A stretch of DNA of 64,000 bases from Bacteroidota bacterium (GCA_016713445.1 JADJPB010000001.1:124001-188000), one strand, 5' to 3'. Numbered from the stretch's first letter, positions 40,451-50,079 are shown. Numbers and translations are program-made. The notes: generated from the letters alone by a model not told the origin.

Positions 40451-41473
40451 ATGAGAAAGAAATTAATCTTATTAGGAGTGGTTGCTGCTTATGTTTTTTT
40501 ATTTGCAGCTTGCAGTGATGATCATGAATCTACACCTGCTCCTTATTTTTATATTCCAGCAGGTTTTCCTGATCCTGTTTATCAATTTCAGAATAATGAA
40601 GTCACCGATGCTGGTTTTGCATTAGGAAAAAAGCTATTTTATGATCCTTTATTATCAAGAGATAGCACGATTGCTTGTGGAAGTTGTCACCAACAGTTTG
40701 TTGCTTTTGCTCACAGCGATCATAGGCTAAGTCATGGTGTAGATAATTTACTAGGTACTCGAAATTCTCCGGGATTGTTTAACATTGCCTGGTTCCCGAA
40801 TTTTATGTGGGATGGAGGTGTAAACCATCTCGAAGTTCAACCCTTAGCACCCATTGCTAATCCGGTGGAGATGGATGAATCGATGGCGAATGTGATTGTG
40901 AAGTTAAAACGTAGTAGTTTTTATCCGACTATGTATAAAGCAGCTTTTGGTACCGATACCATCACAACGCAAGCTACAATGCGTGCTATGGCGCAGTTCA
41001 TGGGTTCTATGATTTCTGCCAATTCGAAGTACGATAAGTACGTAAATGGGAAAACGAGTATTACTGCAAATGAGTTAAATGGATTGCAAGTATTTCGCGC
41101 TAAATGTGAGTCATGTCACAAAGAGCCCTTGCTAACGGATATGTCTTTCCGAAATAATGGTCTTGACCAAAGTTTTGCAAATGATCCCGGAAGAGCAAAG
41201 ATTACAACTTTACCTCAAGATTCAGGCTTGTTTAGAGTGCCTTCGTTAAGAAATATTGCATTGACGTTTCCTTACATGCACGATGGTAGATTTAAAACGT
41301 TGATGGATGTATTGAATCATTATGATTCCGGAATTCAAATGAGTAGTACGTTGGATCCTCTTTTAACTTCAGGTAGTATTCCTCTTACCTTACAAGAGAA
41401 AAATGATGTAATTTCATTTCTAAATATTTTAACTGACTATAGTTTCATTCAAAACAATCGATTTAAAGAATAG
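40451..41473 (+). CDS. mbnH: MbnH/MauG-type di-heme cytochrome c peroxidase
   Basis: 340 residues from ATG at 40451 (in-frame upstream codons overlap the hairpin and lack a signal). Lipoprotein signal 'YVFLFAACSD'. Two heme-binding motifs are visible: 'ACGSCHQQFVAF' and 'KCESCHKEPLL', both CxxCH, with 'LGTRNSPGLFNIAWFPNFMW' and 'VPSLRNIALTFPYMHDGRF' typical of the bacterial di-heme peroxidase/MauG family. MbnH uses such hemes to oxidise a Trp of MbnP. Its place straight after mbnP makes that the expected partner. It ends three bases before the next gene's start codon. Confidence 0.88.
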   Translation: MRKKLILLGVVAAYVFLFAACSDDHESTPAPYFYIPAGFPDPVYQFQNNEVTDAGFALGKKLFYDPLLSRDSTIACGSCHQQFVAFAHSDHRLSHGVDNLLGTRNSPGLFNIAWFPNFMWDGGVNHLEVQPLAPIANPVEMDESMANVIVKLKRSSFYPTMYKAAFGTDTITTQATMRAMAQFMGSMISANSKYDKYVNGKTSITANELNGLQVFRAKCESCHKEPLLTDMSFRNNGLDQSFANDPGRAKITTLPQDSGLFRVPSLRNIALTFPYMHDGRFKTLMDVLNHYDSGIQMSSTLDPLLTSGSIPLTLQEKNDVISFLNILTDYSFIQNNRFKE

Positions 41474-41476
41474 CAC

Positions 41477-42451
41477 ATGTTTTTTTCAAAAAAAATATTT
41501 TACTTGACATCGTTGCTCCTACTCGAAGTGTTTTTTGCAAATGCATGTGATGTATGCGGAAGTTTTATTGGTATTCATCCAGGAGATCGTAAGTCGTATG
41601 TAGGAGTGTTCTATCGATATAGTAGTTTTTCTTCAAGTAATCCACGCGGTTCTTCGTTTTTCCCGGATGGAGGTTTGCGATTGACCCATGACGGACATAG
41701 CACTTCAGCACTAAATAGCGATCAGGATTACGAAGTGTATAGAGGGGTCGAATGGCGAGCTAAGTATTATGTGCATTCACGTGTTGAGGTGAGCTTAATC
41801 GTTCCGTTTAATTTTAATACTGCGTTTGAAAATAGTAGGCAGGTAAATGTTGATGGAATTGGTGATATTACAACGATGGTGGGATGGCAAGCTATTGATG
41901 ATCTCAACATCAGGAAAACAAAACATCGTTTGTTGATGGGGTTGGGTGTGAAATGGGCAACAGGAAAATCGAATGAAAAACGGGAGAACACAAGATTAAA
42001 TATAATGATACAGCCTGGTTCGGGAAGCAACGATTTGTTGTTTTTTACAAACTATCAATTGGGTCTTGGAAAATGGAGTTGGAATGTTTTACCCACTTTT
42101 AAATTGAATGGTACGAATCGATTTGGTGAGCAGATCGCAAATAGTACCACTTTGTTTTCCAGTATCGCTTATCAGGCGGATATAAATGATAATCTCAAGT
42201 TGATTCCAGCTGCCCAATCTTACTATGAGTACATGAGTGGAATAACAGTCGACAAAGAAAAACTTAATGGAACTGCCATGTCGGGCTTATATGTTGGCCC
42301 TGGTGCTGATGTAATGTATAAAAATGTTGGACTTAATTCTTCTTTTTGGTGGAATGTTTACGAAGACCAATCCCAGAGCTCTATGGCTAGCCGTATTCGT
42401 TATAGAATAGGATTTACCTGGTATTTTAATCAACAATCATTCATGTTTTAG
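41477..42451 (+). CDS. Outer-membrane barrel protein of the MbnP/MbnH cluster
   Basis: Intact, 324 residues. Signal peptide 'MFFSKKIFYLTSLLLLEVFF', after which the mature protein begins 'NACDVCGSFIGIHPGDRKSY', a CxxC motif often seen at this position in the barrels that accompany mbnP/mbnH. Amphipathic strands follow ('VEVSLIVPFNFNTAF', 'HRLLMGLGVKWATGK', 'GKWSWNVLPTFKLNG') and the protein ends with an aromatic strand ('YRIGFTWYFNQQSFMF'). It probably sits in the outer membrane and may pass or report copper. It completes the four-gene plus-strand cluster. Confidence 0.75.
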   Translation: MFFSKKIFYLTSLLLLEVFFANACDVCGSFIGIHPGDRKSYVGVFYRYSSFSSSNPRGSSFFPDGGLRLTHDGHSTSALNSDQDYEVYRGVEWRAKYYVHSRVEVSLIVPFNFNTAFENSRQVNVDGIGDITTMVGWQAIDDLNIRKTKHRLLMGLGVKWATGKSNEKRENTRLNIMIQPGSGSNDLLFFTNYQLGLGKWSWNVLPTFKLNGTNRFGEQIANSTTLFSSIAYQADINDNLKLIPAAQSYYEYMSGITVDKEKLNGTAMSGLYVGPGADVMYKNVGLNSSFWWNVYEDQSQSSMASRIRYRIGFTWYFNQQSFMF

Positions 42452-42589
42452 TTTTCTTTTCGGAGCTAAATTTGCTCTAAAAGCGGAAGTTTATTCCCGC
42501 TACGCTATTAACACGGCTTTGTCCATAAGTAGCATTTCACCTGAACGAATTACTTGAGCGGTATGTCTTAGTTTTGACAAACACCCATT

Positions 42590-45224
42590 ATGAAGAGGGT
42601 AGTAAGCTCGTCGATAATTTCCGTTATTATTTTACTGCTGTTAGCAGGTGGTTTTTTTACTTTCAATTTAAGAAAAACAGTAGCCCTTCTGTCTACGAAT
42701 TGATCCCCGCAGATGTGGCTTGGATCGTCTCTGTGGACCCTTCTTCCGGTGATTTGCAACGTCTTGCCAACAGTGCCTTCTTAGCTGGATGTGATTCAGT
42801 AGATGTATTAAACGAATGGAATCGATCGCTGATTTTCATGGATTCTATTTGTACCAATAATGAAAAGTTGAAGGCTACATTTAAAACTACTCAACTTATG
42901 ATTAGTGGACATGTAACAGGTCCTTCAGCTTTTAGTTTGATGTATTTTGCAGAAGTTGATCATGATTTTGTGAAGGTATCAGAAGCATTGATTGCTTTGT
43001 TGCTTCAAACGGAAGGTTCGGTAGTGATGCGAGTGTATAATGGCATTGAAATTCGAGAATTCATCGGAAAGAATGGAGCTATGTTCTCTTGGGCAATAAC
43101 AAAAGGTGTTTTTATAGGATCTTCTACTTCATTTTTAATTGAAGATGCTATTCGACAACAGAAGAATGCCAAGTTAATTTCTCCGGCAGCTTCAATTCAG
43201 AAGTATTGTGAAGAGCAGCCCAAGGAACTCATGGTGGCTTTGTATTATCCCGGTTTTACAAAATGGTTGAAGACTCAGTTTCGCGATCCTTCAGGTGTAA
43301 ATTTGGTTCCCCTTGAACGATTGGGAGATTGGTCTATACTCAATGTGGAAACACACAGTAGTCTTATCTCTTTTAACGGTCAAACGCTAGCGATAGATTC
43401 AAATACTTTTGTTCACCTCTTTGACCAACAATCTCCAGTAGAAAGAAAGTTGGTGCAAATGTTACCCGCCAAAACTTCCGCAGCTGTAGTCTGGGGAATG
43501 AGTGACGCTACGATTATCCTTAATACGATCAAGGAAAATCAAAAAAATCTAAACTGCCAAGTTCTTCTTCAGAATTAGTACCGTATTTTGAAAAATGGAT
43601 CGGAGAAGAAATTGCATTGGTCGTAACTCAACCTGCTGGATCACTCAGTGATAATAATTATTTCTCCATTTTACAAGTAAAGAATATTGAACAGTGTAAT
43701 CGATCGCTCGAATCATTGATGGGAAGTAATGCTATTAAAGAAGAATTATACAACGGATATGCAATTCGCTTTATTGATCGTAAATGGATCTTGAAAGATT
43801 TATTTGGTTCGCTATTTAGTCCCGTAAATCGATTTTATTATTCTGTAATAGGGAATTATTTAGTTGTCGGAAATCAAGCCTCCGTTATTCGCGGTTACAT
43901 AAACGATTATAAGACGAATAATCTATTGATAAAGGAAGATCGATACAAAGCACTTGCAACCCATGTGCCTCGTAAAGGAAATATCTTTTTTTATTGTAGT
44001 ATTCCACAATCCGAGAAGGTTTTCAGTAGCATAGCGGCTCCTGCTTGGGTTACATGGCTCGCAAGTTATGGAGATGTGCTGAAGAATTGGAACGGACTTA
44101 CTTTTTCAATTAGTAATAGCAATGGTTTGTTTACCACAAGTGGTTGTCTGGGTTATTTTAATAAAAACACCATGGGACCGCAATTAGCATGGAATACCAA
44201 ATTGGATACAACCATAGCCACCGGACCTTTTATGCCAGCAGGAATCAACGGATTGATCCTTGTTCAAGATGTATCCAATCAACTTTATGCTTTTGACCAT
44301 TCTGGAAATATAGTTTGGAAGAAAAAGTTAGAGTCAAAGATCATGAGCGATGTGTATGCGGTAGATTACTACCAGCAACTAGGAAATCAATATTTATTGA
44401 ATACTCATTCCTTTATTTATCTTATCGATTCAACAAGTAAAGATGTAGGAAATTATCCGTTTCGATTGCCAGCAGAAGCAAGCGCAGGATTGAGCTTAAT
44501 GTATGGAAATGAAATTAGCGATACACGTTACTTTATTCCATGTAGAAATCTTCGACTATTTGGTTACAGTTTAAATGGAAAGCCTCTCACAGGTTTAGGA
44601 ACGGTGAAATTGCCAGGAGTAGTGCAACGCCCCGTTCTTATTAATGAAAAAGCAAAGCGATTGATATTGCTTGATGAAAGCGGTCTTTGCTATACGATGG
44701 ATTTATCGGGTACTCGAATGAATTCAGTCAAAGAAAAGATATTTTTAAATGAAGGAGAAAATTTTATCGCATCGAATAACTCGGAAATTTTATTTTTCTA
44801 TAGAAGTGCAATCGGACAAATTAATAGAGTAGGAGTGGATGGAAGTATTTTTCGTGTATTCGAAAATGAAGTCGATTCTGTTTATGCATTCACATACGGT
44901 GACATCAATGGAGATCAACAACCTGATTGGATCATTTCAAATTCAAATGGAATAAATTTTAGAACTGAGGATAATGTTTCTCTCTTCAAATATAATTCAG
45001 TTGAACCTTTCTTTTCAATTGAATATTTCATTCTTGGTGAAAAGGTTTATGTGGCTGCATCCACCGATCAGCGATTGTTTTGGTTCAATCGAGATGGCAG
45101 TTTAGCAGAAGGATTTCCTTTGACGGGAAAAGGTAAACCCATCATAAAGAAGGGCAGCAGTTCTGAAAATTACCTACTCATCAAAGGCGGTGATGATAAC
45201 ATCAGTTTGTATATTCTACAGTAG
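42590..45224 (+). CDS. Large single-pass membrane protein with DUF3352-like part and beta-propeller
   Basis: About 878 residues in three frames. Start 'MKRVVSSSIISVIILLLLAG' at 42590 is an uncleaved or signal anchor. A break near 42690 joins 'NLRKT' to 'YELIPADVAWIVSVDPSSG', and one near 43545 joins to 'VPYFEKWIGEEIALVVTQPA'. The first 500 residues ('NSAFLAGCDSVDVLNEWNRS', 'SWAITKGVFIGSSTSFLIED', 'YSVIGNYLVVGNQASVIRGY') resemble DUF3352-like proteins. The rest has propeller blades ('QLYAFDHSGNIVWKKKLES', 'GDINGDQQPDWIISNSNG', 'RLFWFNRDGSLAEGFPLTGK'). It should face the periplasm. Function unknown; the DUF link is uncertain. Confidence 0.55.
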
Positions 45225-45635
45225 AAATAAAAAAATTGGTAAGTTGGTGAATTGGTAATCGCGAAGCCTCGCGAGGTAAATGAGAGAGTAGGAAAATGGG
45301 AGAATAGGAGAATAGGAGAATAGGAGAATAGGATCAAAGGATTAAGTAAGAATGGGCAACTAGGAGAATAGTAGCCCCGATTTTTGGAAGGAGAAAGGAA
45401 GTTAGAGTTAAGTATTGCGAATACTTAACAGCATTACATTTTGTTCCTACTGCAGAGCACAGCAATTTAATGATTCGACATCGAGAATCTTTGTCATAAA
45501 ACTCAATTATCGCGAAGCTTGGCATCGACCTCAAGGTTGCATAGCGCAGCAATTTACCTCGCGAGGCTTCGCGATTACCAATGTACCTCGCGTGGCTTCG
45601 CAATTGCCAATTCAACCGTGACGTATCGTTAAAAT
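45225..45635. repeat. Repeat-rich spacer with core copies E and F and tandem repeats
   Basis: Contents in order: 8-mer AATTGGTA-type repeats (45235-45258); exact core E at 45259-45274, flanked on both sides by GGTAA; AGAATAGG four times (45301-45332); a half core TCGCGAAGC at 45510; exact core F in reverse at 45559-45574, flanked on both sides by TTACC; and a degraded core G at 45588-45603 (two mismatches). No gene was seen. Confidence 0.8.
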
Positions 45636-45669
45636 AAAAAAGGCTATATCTTTCGATACAGCCTTTTTT
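45636..45669 (-). terminator. Terminator after the OmpA gene
   Basis: AAAAAAGGCTATATC and GATACAGCCTTTTTT pair around TTTC with one G-T type mismatch; T-runs on both sides, so it can act in both directions. It lies 20 bases after the OmpA gene's stop. Confidence 0.85.
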
Positions 45670-45688
45670 ATTTTAGAATTGAATCTCA

Positions 45689-47191
45689 TTATTCAACTGC
45701 GAAATCAACTCGACGATTCATCGGATTTAAGGAAGTCGCCATTGGCTCTTTCTCACCTTTTGATTCTGTACTCAATCGTGCTGGATCTATTCCGTATTGT
45801 TTAATCAAATGATTCATTACGTTATCGGCACGACGTTGACCTAATTTCAAATTCTCCGTTTCATTTCCACGGATATCACAATTGCCAGTGATTTTCACGT
45901 TTAATTTTGGATTCGCTTGCATCACGCGAGCAATTACCAAAATACGATCGTTAAAGTTTGGTTTAATTACTGCAGATCCTAAATCGAAGAATACAGAAGG
46001 TAAAAATCCTGTACCATTCTTTCCGTTAGAACCACTCAGTCCATCAGCTCCAAACTCGCCCGGCTTTGCAATGGTAACACCTTGGAAGTTTACCAATGAT
46101 CCTGCTGCTGTGCTTGGTTCTAGGTCACGACTGTCAGCAACACCATCGCTATCCGTATCTATCTCCGCTCCATTGGCATCTACTTTCGCTCCTTTCGCTG
46201 TGAATGGATCCGCGTCTTTGCTGTCAATCACTCCGTCACCATCTGAATCAATTGCAGTTCCGTCTCCGTAAACTTTAGTTCCTTCTGCAGTGCTGTTGTC
46301 TTTGTCGAACAAATCAGAAACTCCATCTTTATCTTTATCGCCACTTAGAATGTCGATTTTCTCTTTCATGTCGGCAAGATCGTTGTAAACCACTTCCATT
46401 GGATTTACCCATTCCATCGGTTTGTTTTTCTTGCCGAAAGTGTAATTTACACCTAAATTGAGCATAATATAATTATCAAACTCAGAATACGACTTAACCG
46501 TAGCATCTACATTGTCGGTAAATGTCTTTCTATAATCCAATGCCAAACCAATATCAACCTTGTTAATTTTGTATTTAAATCCAAAACTCATCGGAATCAT
46601 TAGTTCAGTAATGTTGCCCGACTTTCGGAGTACTCCTAATTTTGAATTCGAAGAATCAGATTTTACTTCAGCATCAAAGTTGAAGAAGCCTACTCCTAAT
46701 GTGGCTACAAAATGGAAGTTTTTATTTCTGTTTAAGAAGGAAATATTTCCAAAATTATAAGTCATTTCTAAAGCGCCTTCGTACATTGGACTCTCATATT
46801 TCACTGCCCACTCCCTAGTACTGCTAGCTCCAGATCCCGGAAATTGTATGGGTAGATAAGTAATGGTATCTAAGTATTCCTGGTCACTTCCAACAAAAGT
46901 TGAAAAAATTCCACGAAATCTTAAGCCAATAGAATGTGTTAGTTGATTATGTACTTGTAAACCAAATGCAGGTCTTACAAAACCTTCGTCTAAGAAACGG
47001 TTGTTGTTCTGTTTGCCTTTTAATAAATCACCAAGAAGATGATTAGCACCTAAGGTTATTCCAACTGACCACCGGTCGTAATCAGACTTCTTTGGTAAAC
47101 CATAATTTGATTGACTACTTGATTCAGTTTGAGACAAAGAAGGTAAACTGAACGATAGTAGAATAATACAGAGTAAACTTTTGATTTTCAT
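45689..47191 (-). CDS. OmpA-family protein with thrombospondin type 3 repeats
   Basis: Intact, 500 residues. Signal 'MKIKSLLCIILLSFSLPSLS', then an N-terminal eight-strand barrel ('SVGITLGANHLLGDLL', 'FGLQVHNQLTHSIGLRFRG', 'ENYIMLNLGVNYTFG'-like strands). Aspartate-rich calcium-binding repeats follow ('DKDKDGVSDLFDKDNS', 'DSDGDGVIDSKDADPF', 'DTDSDGVADSRDLEPS'). The C-terminal OmpA domain binds peptidoglycan ('KITGNCDIRGNETENLKLGQ', 'RRADNVMNHLIKQYGIDPAR', 'NPMNRRVDFAVE'). It tethers the outer membrane to the wall. CAAAATTA at 47217-47224, read on the minus strand as TAATTTTG, fits a -7 element. Confidence 0.92.
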   Translation of the reverse strand: MKIKSLLCIILLSFSLPSLSQTESSSQSNYGLPKKSDYDRWSVGITLGANHLLGDLLKGKQNNNRFLDEGFVRPAFGLQVHNQLTHSIGLRFRGIFSTFVGSDQEYLDTITYLPIQFPGSGASSTREWAVKYESPMYEGALEMTYNFGNISFLNRNKNFHFVATLGVGFFNFDAEVKSDSSNSKLGVLRKSGNITELMIPMSFGFKYKINKVDIGLALDYRKTFTDNVDATVKSYSEFDNYIMLNLGVNYTFGKKNKPMEWVNPMEVVYNDLADMKEKIDILSGDKDKDGVSDLFDKDNSTAEGTKVYGDGTAIDSDGDGVIDSKDADPFTAKGAKVDANGAEIDTDSDGVADSRDLEPSTAAGSLVNFQGVTIAKPGEFGADGLSGSNGKNGTGFLPSVFFDLGSAVIKPNFNDRILVIARVMQANPKLNVKITGNCDIRGNETENLKLGQRRADNVMNHLIKQYGIDPARLSTESKGEKEPMATSLNPMNRRVDFAVE

Positions 47192-47216
47192 GCGTAAGCA
47201 ATTATTTATTAGGTTG

Positions 47217-47224
47217 CAAAATTA
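47217..47224 (-). promoter_or_regulatory. Probable -7 element for the OmpA gene
   Basis: Minus strand TAATTTTG (TAnnTTTG consensus), 26 bases before the ATG at 47191. No clear -33 TTTG at 20 bases, so the call is tentative. Confidence 0.4.
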
Positions 47225-47283
47225 AGTAAACTAATGATATCTCCCTAATTTGAAAAAATTAAGAATTTATTAAATTAACATTC

Positions 47284-47928
47284 TCAGGGACAGATATTTA
47301 GTACCTGTTCTGGGTGTTCGTCTTTCAATAAGTCAAGTATATACATCAAATCGTTATGTTCATTAACAAAGTCTAAGTGATCTGATTTTAGAATAACTAC
47401 TCTTTGATTTTCAAGAGATTGAAGGTGACTTAGGTATTGATTGCTCACCTGATCTAAATAATCAGCAGGAATACTTTTTTCATAAGATCTACCTCTCAAA
47501 TTAATGTTTTTAAGTAATAAATCAGTTTCTTTATGTAGGTAAAGTATCAAATCGGGTTTTCGAAGATCTTTTGCTATGAGTTCGTAAAACTTACTAAAAA
47601 GATGCATTTCAGCTCCTTTTAAATTTACGCGTGCAAACAGTAAACTTTTTTCAAATATATAATCCCCTATGAGAAGTTGATTTTTTTCATATGCTTTTTT
47701 TTGTTCACTTAAAATTTGCTGAAATCGCTCTGCTAAGAATGACATCTCTAATGGAAAAGCAAATCTTTCAGGACTTTCGTAGAACTGAGGTAAAAACGTA
47801 TTCTCTGCAAATTCTTCTAATACCAAAGCGGAATTAAATTTAGTAGCTAAAATTTTAGCCAATGAAGTTTTTCTTGCTCCAATATTCCCTTCAATGGCAA
47901 TGTAGTTATAGGGTGTAGATTTACTCAT
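47284..47928 (-). CDS. Deoxynucleoside kinase, with altered P-loop
   Basis: Intact, 214 residues. It matches deoxyadenosine/deoxyguanosine-type kinases that phosphorylate salvaged deoxynucleosides: 'IAIEGNIGARKTSLAKILAT', 'VLEEFAENTFLPQFYESPER', 'GDYIFEKSLLFARVNL' and 'LILYLHKETDLLLKNINLRG', 'RSYE'. The Walker A motif should read GNIGAGKT; here it is GNIGARKT, Arg (AGA) for Gly (GGA), one base apart. If real it would probably harm ATP binding; a base-calling error is also possible. The gene overlaps folK by eight bases, so the two are coupled. Confidence 0.88.
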   Translation of the reverse strand: MSKSTPYNYIAIEGNIGARKTSLAKILATKFNSALVLEEFAENTFLPQFYESPERFAFPLEMSFLAERFQQILSEQKKAYEKNQLLIGDYIFEKSLLFARVNLKGAEMHLFSKFYELIAKDLRKPDLILYLHKETDLLLKNINLRGRSYEKSIPADYLDQVSNQYLSHLQSLENQRVVILKSDHLDFVNEHNDLMYILDLLKDEHPEQVLNICP

Positions 47929-48421
47929 ACTGTAAGGGGTTGTAGAGATGTACCTGACCCGTGTCTAAGCAGTGATCAAGCATCCATCGATTACTTTTTC
48001 CGGTTACAGGATGTATATGATCTGGAATTACTTCACATAATGGTATCAACGTAAATCTTCTGTTACTAATTCCTGAATGTGGAATTAATAATTGATCATC
48101 TTTATATACAATGTCATCAAAATAGAGTATGTCAATGTCTAAAATGCGTGGTCCCCATTTTTCTACGCGTACCCTTCCTGCACTTTCCTCTATAGCGAGT
48201 AACGACTGCAATAAAGAGATGGGATTTTGATCAGTGTTGATAATAATTATTTTATTAAAAAAATCACTTTGATCCTTTTTTCCCCAAGCTTCAGTTCGAT
48301 AAATTGAAGATGTCATGGTGATACTTCCCGTCGATTTTTCTATTTCACTTTCGGCATAATTCAAGTATTGCAATGAATCTCCTTCATTGCTACCTAAGAG
48401 TATCACCGCTTGATGTAACAT
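47921..48421 (-). CDS. folK: 2-amino-4-hydroxy-6-hydroxymethyldihydropteridine pyrophosphokinase
   Basis: Intact, 166 residues. HPPK transfers pyrophosphate from ATP to hydroxymethyl-dihydropterin in folate synthesis. Visible motifs: 'AVILLGSNEGDSLQYLNYAE' (LGSN start), 'SIYRTEAWGKKDQSDFFNKI' and the signature 'KWGPRILDIDILYFDD', whose Asp pair binds magnesium, then 'IPHSGISNRRFTLIPLCEV'. Its last codons overlap the deoxynucleoside kinase gene, a pairing of folate and deoxynucleotide genes that is common in Bacteroidota. Confidence 0.95.
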   Translation of the reverse strand: MLHQAVILLGSNEGDSLQYLNYAESEIEKSTGSITMTSSIYRTEAWGKKDQSDFFNKIIIINTDQNPISLLQSLLAIEESAGRVRVEKWGPRILDIDILYFDDIVYKDDQLLIPHSGISNRRFTLIPLCEVIPDHIHPVTGKSNRWMLDHCLDTGQVHLYNPLQYE

Positions 48422-48550
48422 GTAGCAAAGATAAGCTATAAGATTTTGGAAAAGACGACGCTCCTCATTTTTGTGGAAAAACTATTGGGTTGACTTTACG
48501 AAGTATTCAATGAAATTGAATCTATTCTAACTTAAAAAATCCCCATTGAT

Positions 48551-49042
48551 TTATCTTGGATATAATTTGTAATTGAACTCTATACTATTGGTTGAATCCG
48601 GATTGTCGGAGTTGCTAATAATGGCTTTTAATTGATCCTTTGAAATTCGCTTATACGTGATGAATTTAGGAAAATCATTTTCTTCATTATAAAAAATCCA
48701 ATAACTCGCAGTTTGTAACATCATGTGAAATGAAATGGGTTTATTGCCATGCTGCGCTTTTACAAGTGGTTCATAGATGACAGTCTGGTCCTTGGTATAA
48801 AGCCGTATATATTCACTGTGAATAGAATCTTTGTTGGCTTTGATAGTCCATGATTCTCCCCTCATATTTCCATCCGCATCAATATTCCATTGTTCAAAAA
48901 GTGTATCTTGTTTTTGAATAGTAAACCAAGTACCTTTCCAACTAAGTAATTCATCAGGTAATTTTTGAGCGTAACTTTGGCTCACTGTAGTTAAGATCAA
49001 TGTGAACAATATTAAATAGTGATGGGATAGGTTTGATTTCAT
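48551..49042 (-). CDS. DUF6265-like exported protein
   Basis: Intact, 163 residues. A signal peptide around 'YLILFTLILTTVSQSYAQ' is followed by a small barrel-like domain: 'WKGTWFTIQKQDTLFEQWNI', 'DGNMRGESWTIKANKDSIHS', 'YIRLYTKDQTVIYEPLV', 'ASYWIFYNEENDFPKFITYK'. The run of 'GTW...E.W....GNMRGES' fits DUF6265-type periplasmic proteins with a lipocalin-like fold. Function unknown. It diverges from the TRIC channel gene, with 27 bases between the starts. Confidence 0.6.
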   Translation of the reverse strand: MKSNLSHHYLILFTLILTTVSQSYAQKLPDELLSWKGTWFTIQKQDTLFEQWNIDADGNMRGESWTIKANKDSIHSEYIRLYTKDQTVIYEPLVKAQHGNKPISFHMMLQTASYWIFYNEENDFPKFITYKRISKDQLKAIISNSDNPDSTNSIEFNYKLYPR

Positions 49043-49069
49043 TGTTTTAGATTTGTATCAGATAAAGAT

Positions 49070-49717
49070 ATGGAAAGTCTTTCACTCATCACATTTATTG
49101 AAGCAGCTGCCGTTATGGTAAGCTCAGTATCAGGTATGATAAAGGCTTCAGAGAAAAAAATGGATCTTGTTGGAGCTTATAGCGTGGCTTTGCTGGTTTG
49201 TTTTGGTGGTGGTACAATGCGTGATATTCTATTAAATCGTCGACCTTTTTTCTGGGTGGAGAATGAAATTTATCTTTTTATGGTACTGCTTGTGACCATC
49301 GCTTTTGTTTATATTCCCTCAGTACATAATCTTACAAAATTACTTCATCGTCGTACCAATACCATTGAAGCCATTGGATTAGGGCTATTCAGTATTTCGG
49401 GGTTATTTGCAGCCCTCAATTTGGGGATGCCTCTTTTTTCTTCTTCTTTGATGGGAGTTATTACCGGTGTTGCGGGTGGTGTTTTTAGAGATATTGTAAT
49501 CAATGAAATTCCAGTGATCTTTAAATTTAAAGGTGGACTCTATGCCGTCGCTTCATTCATTGGTTGTTGGATTTGTATCTTCTTCGTTTTTTTCTTCAAT
49601 GCAGCATTTCTTGGATTTATTATCGGCACTATTGCTATCATCGGCATCAGATTGATGTCCGTTTATTTCGGACTCAAACTTCCAAAACCATTATGGGTTA
49701 CTGAGGAGGAGGAATGA
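49070..49717 (+). CDS. TRIC (UPF0126) family cation channel
   Basis: Intact, 215 residues with seven hydrophobic segments in two inverted repeats, each carrying the family signature: 'FGGGTMRDILLNRRPFFWV' and 'GVAGGVFRDIVINEIPVIFK'. Prokaryotic TRIC proteins are trimeric potassium-permeable channels of the inner membrane. It ends 'VTEEEE'. The downstream spacer is packed with repeats. The annotated UPF0126/YicG group is the nearest bacterial name. Confidence 0.88.
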   Translation: MESLSLITFIEAAAVMVSSVSGMIKASEKKMDLVGAYSVALLVCFGGGTMRDILLNRRPFFWVENEIYLFMVLLVTIAFVYIPSVHNLTKLLHRRTNTIEAIGLGLFSISGLFAALNLGMPLFSSSLMGVITGVAGGVFRDIVINEIPVIFKFKGGLYAVASFIGCWICIFFVFFFNAAFLGFIIGTIAIIGIRLMSVYFGLKLPKPLWVTEEEE

Positions 49718-49773
49718 CTAAGCGTTTCGTAATTAGATTTTTTCGAGAATAAATATTTCCCATTCGCATAGAT

Positions 49774-49915
49774 TAGCTTCTAGCTTCTAGCTTCTAGCTT
49801 CTAGCTTCTAGCTTCTAGCTTCTAGCTTCTAGCTTCTAGCTTCTAGCTTCTAGCTTCTAGCTTTTAGCTTCTAGCTTCTAGCTTTTAGCTTCTAGCTTCT
49901 AGCTTCTAGCTTTTA
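49774..49915. repeat. TAGCTTC heptad tandem array
   Basis: About twenty near-perfect copies of the 7-mer TAGCTTC, a few as TAGCTTT. A simple tandem repeat between convergent genes, likely variable in copy number between strains. Confidence 0.95.
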
Positions 49916-49943
49916 TGTTAAAGCCTAAAATACGTTGACCGGT
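49904..49943 (+). repeat. Dispersed 40-base repeat, copy 1
   Basis: TTCTAGCTTTTATGTTAAAG followed by CCTAAAATACGTTGACCGGT. It matches 55330-55368 at 36 of 40 aligned positions and overlaps the end of the TAGCTTC array. Confidence 0.75.
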
Positions 49944-49950
49944 AAATGCA

Positions 49951-50079
49951 AACATCATAACATCTAACATCTAACATCTAATCGCGAAGCCTCGCGACTA
50001 ACATCTAACATCTAATCGCGAAGCCTCGCGACTAACATCCAATCGCGAAGCCTCGCGACTAACATCTAACATCCAACTT
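49951..50079 (+). repeat. TAACATC heptads interrupted by three core copies (H, I, J)
   Basis: The heptad TAACATC repeats through this stretch, with the exact 16-base core at 49982-49997, 50016-50031 and 50043-50058. H and I each lie between CTAA and CTAA, J between CCAA and CTAA. The array stops three bases before the DPP-IV stop codon, so it is the 3' flank of two convergent genes. Confidence 0.9.

Noticed and set aside
42481..42502. Terminator after the copper cluster (AGCGGAA...TTCCCGCT)
   Set aside because: Imperfect stem and no T-run, so not called.
49774..50079. CRISPR-like array
   Set aside because: Units are 7 bases with no unique spacers; the core copies are unevenly spaced and no cas genes are near.
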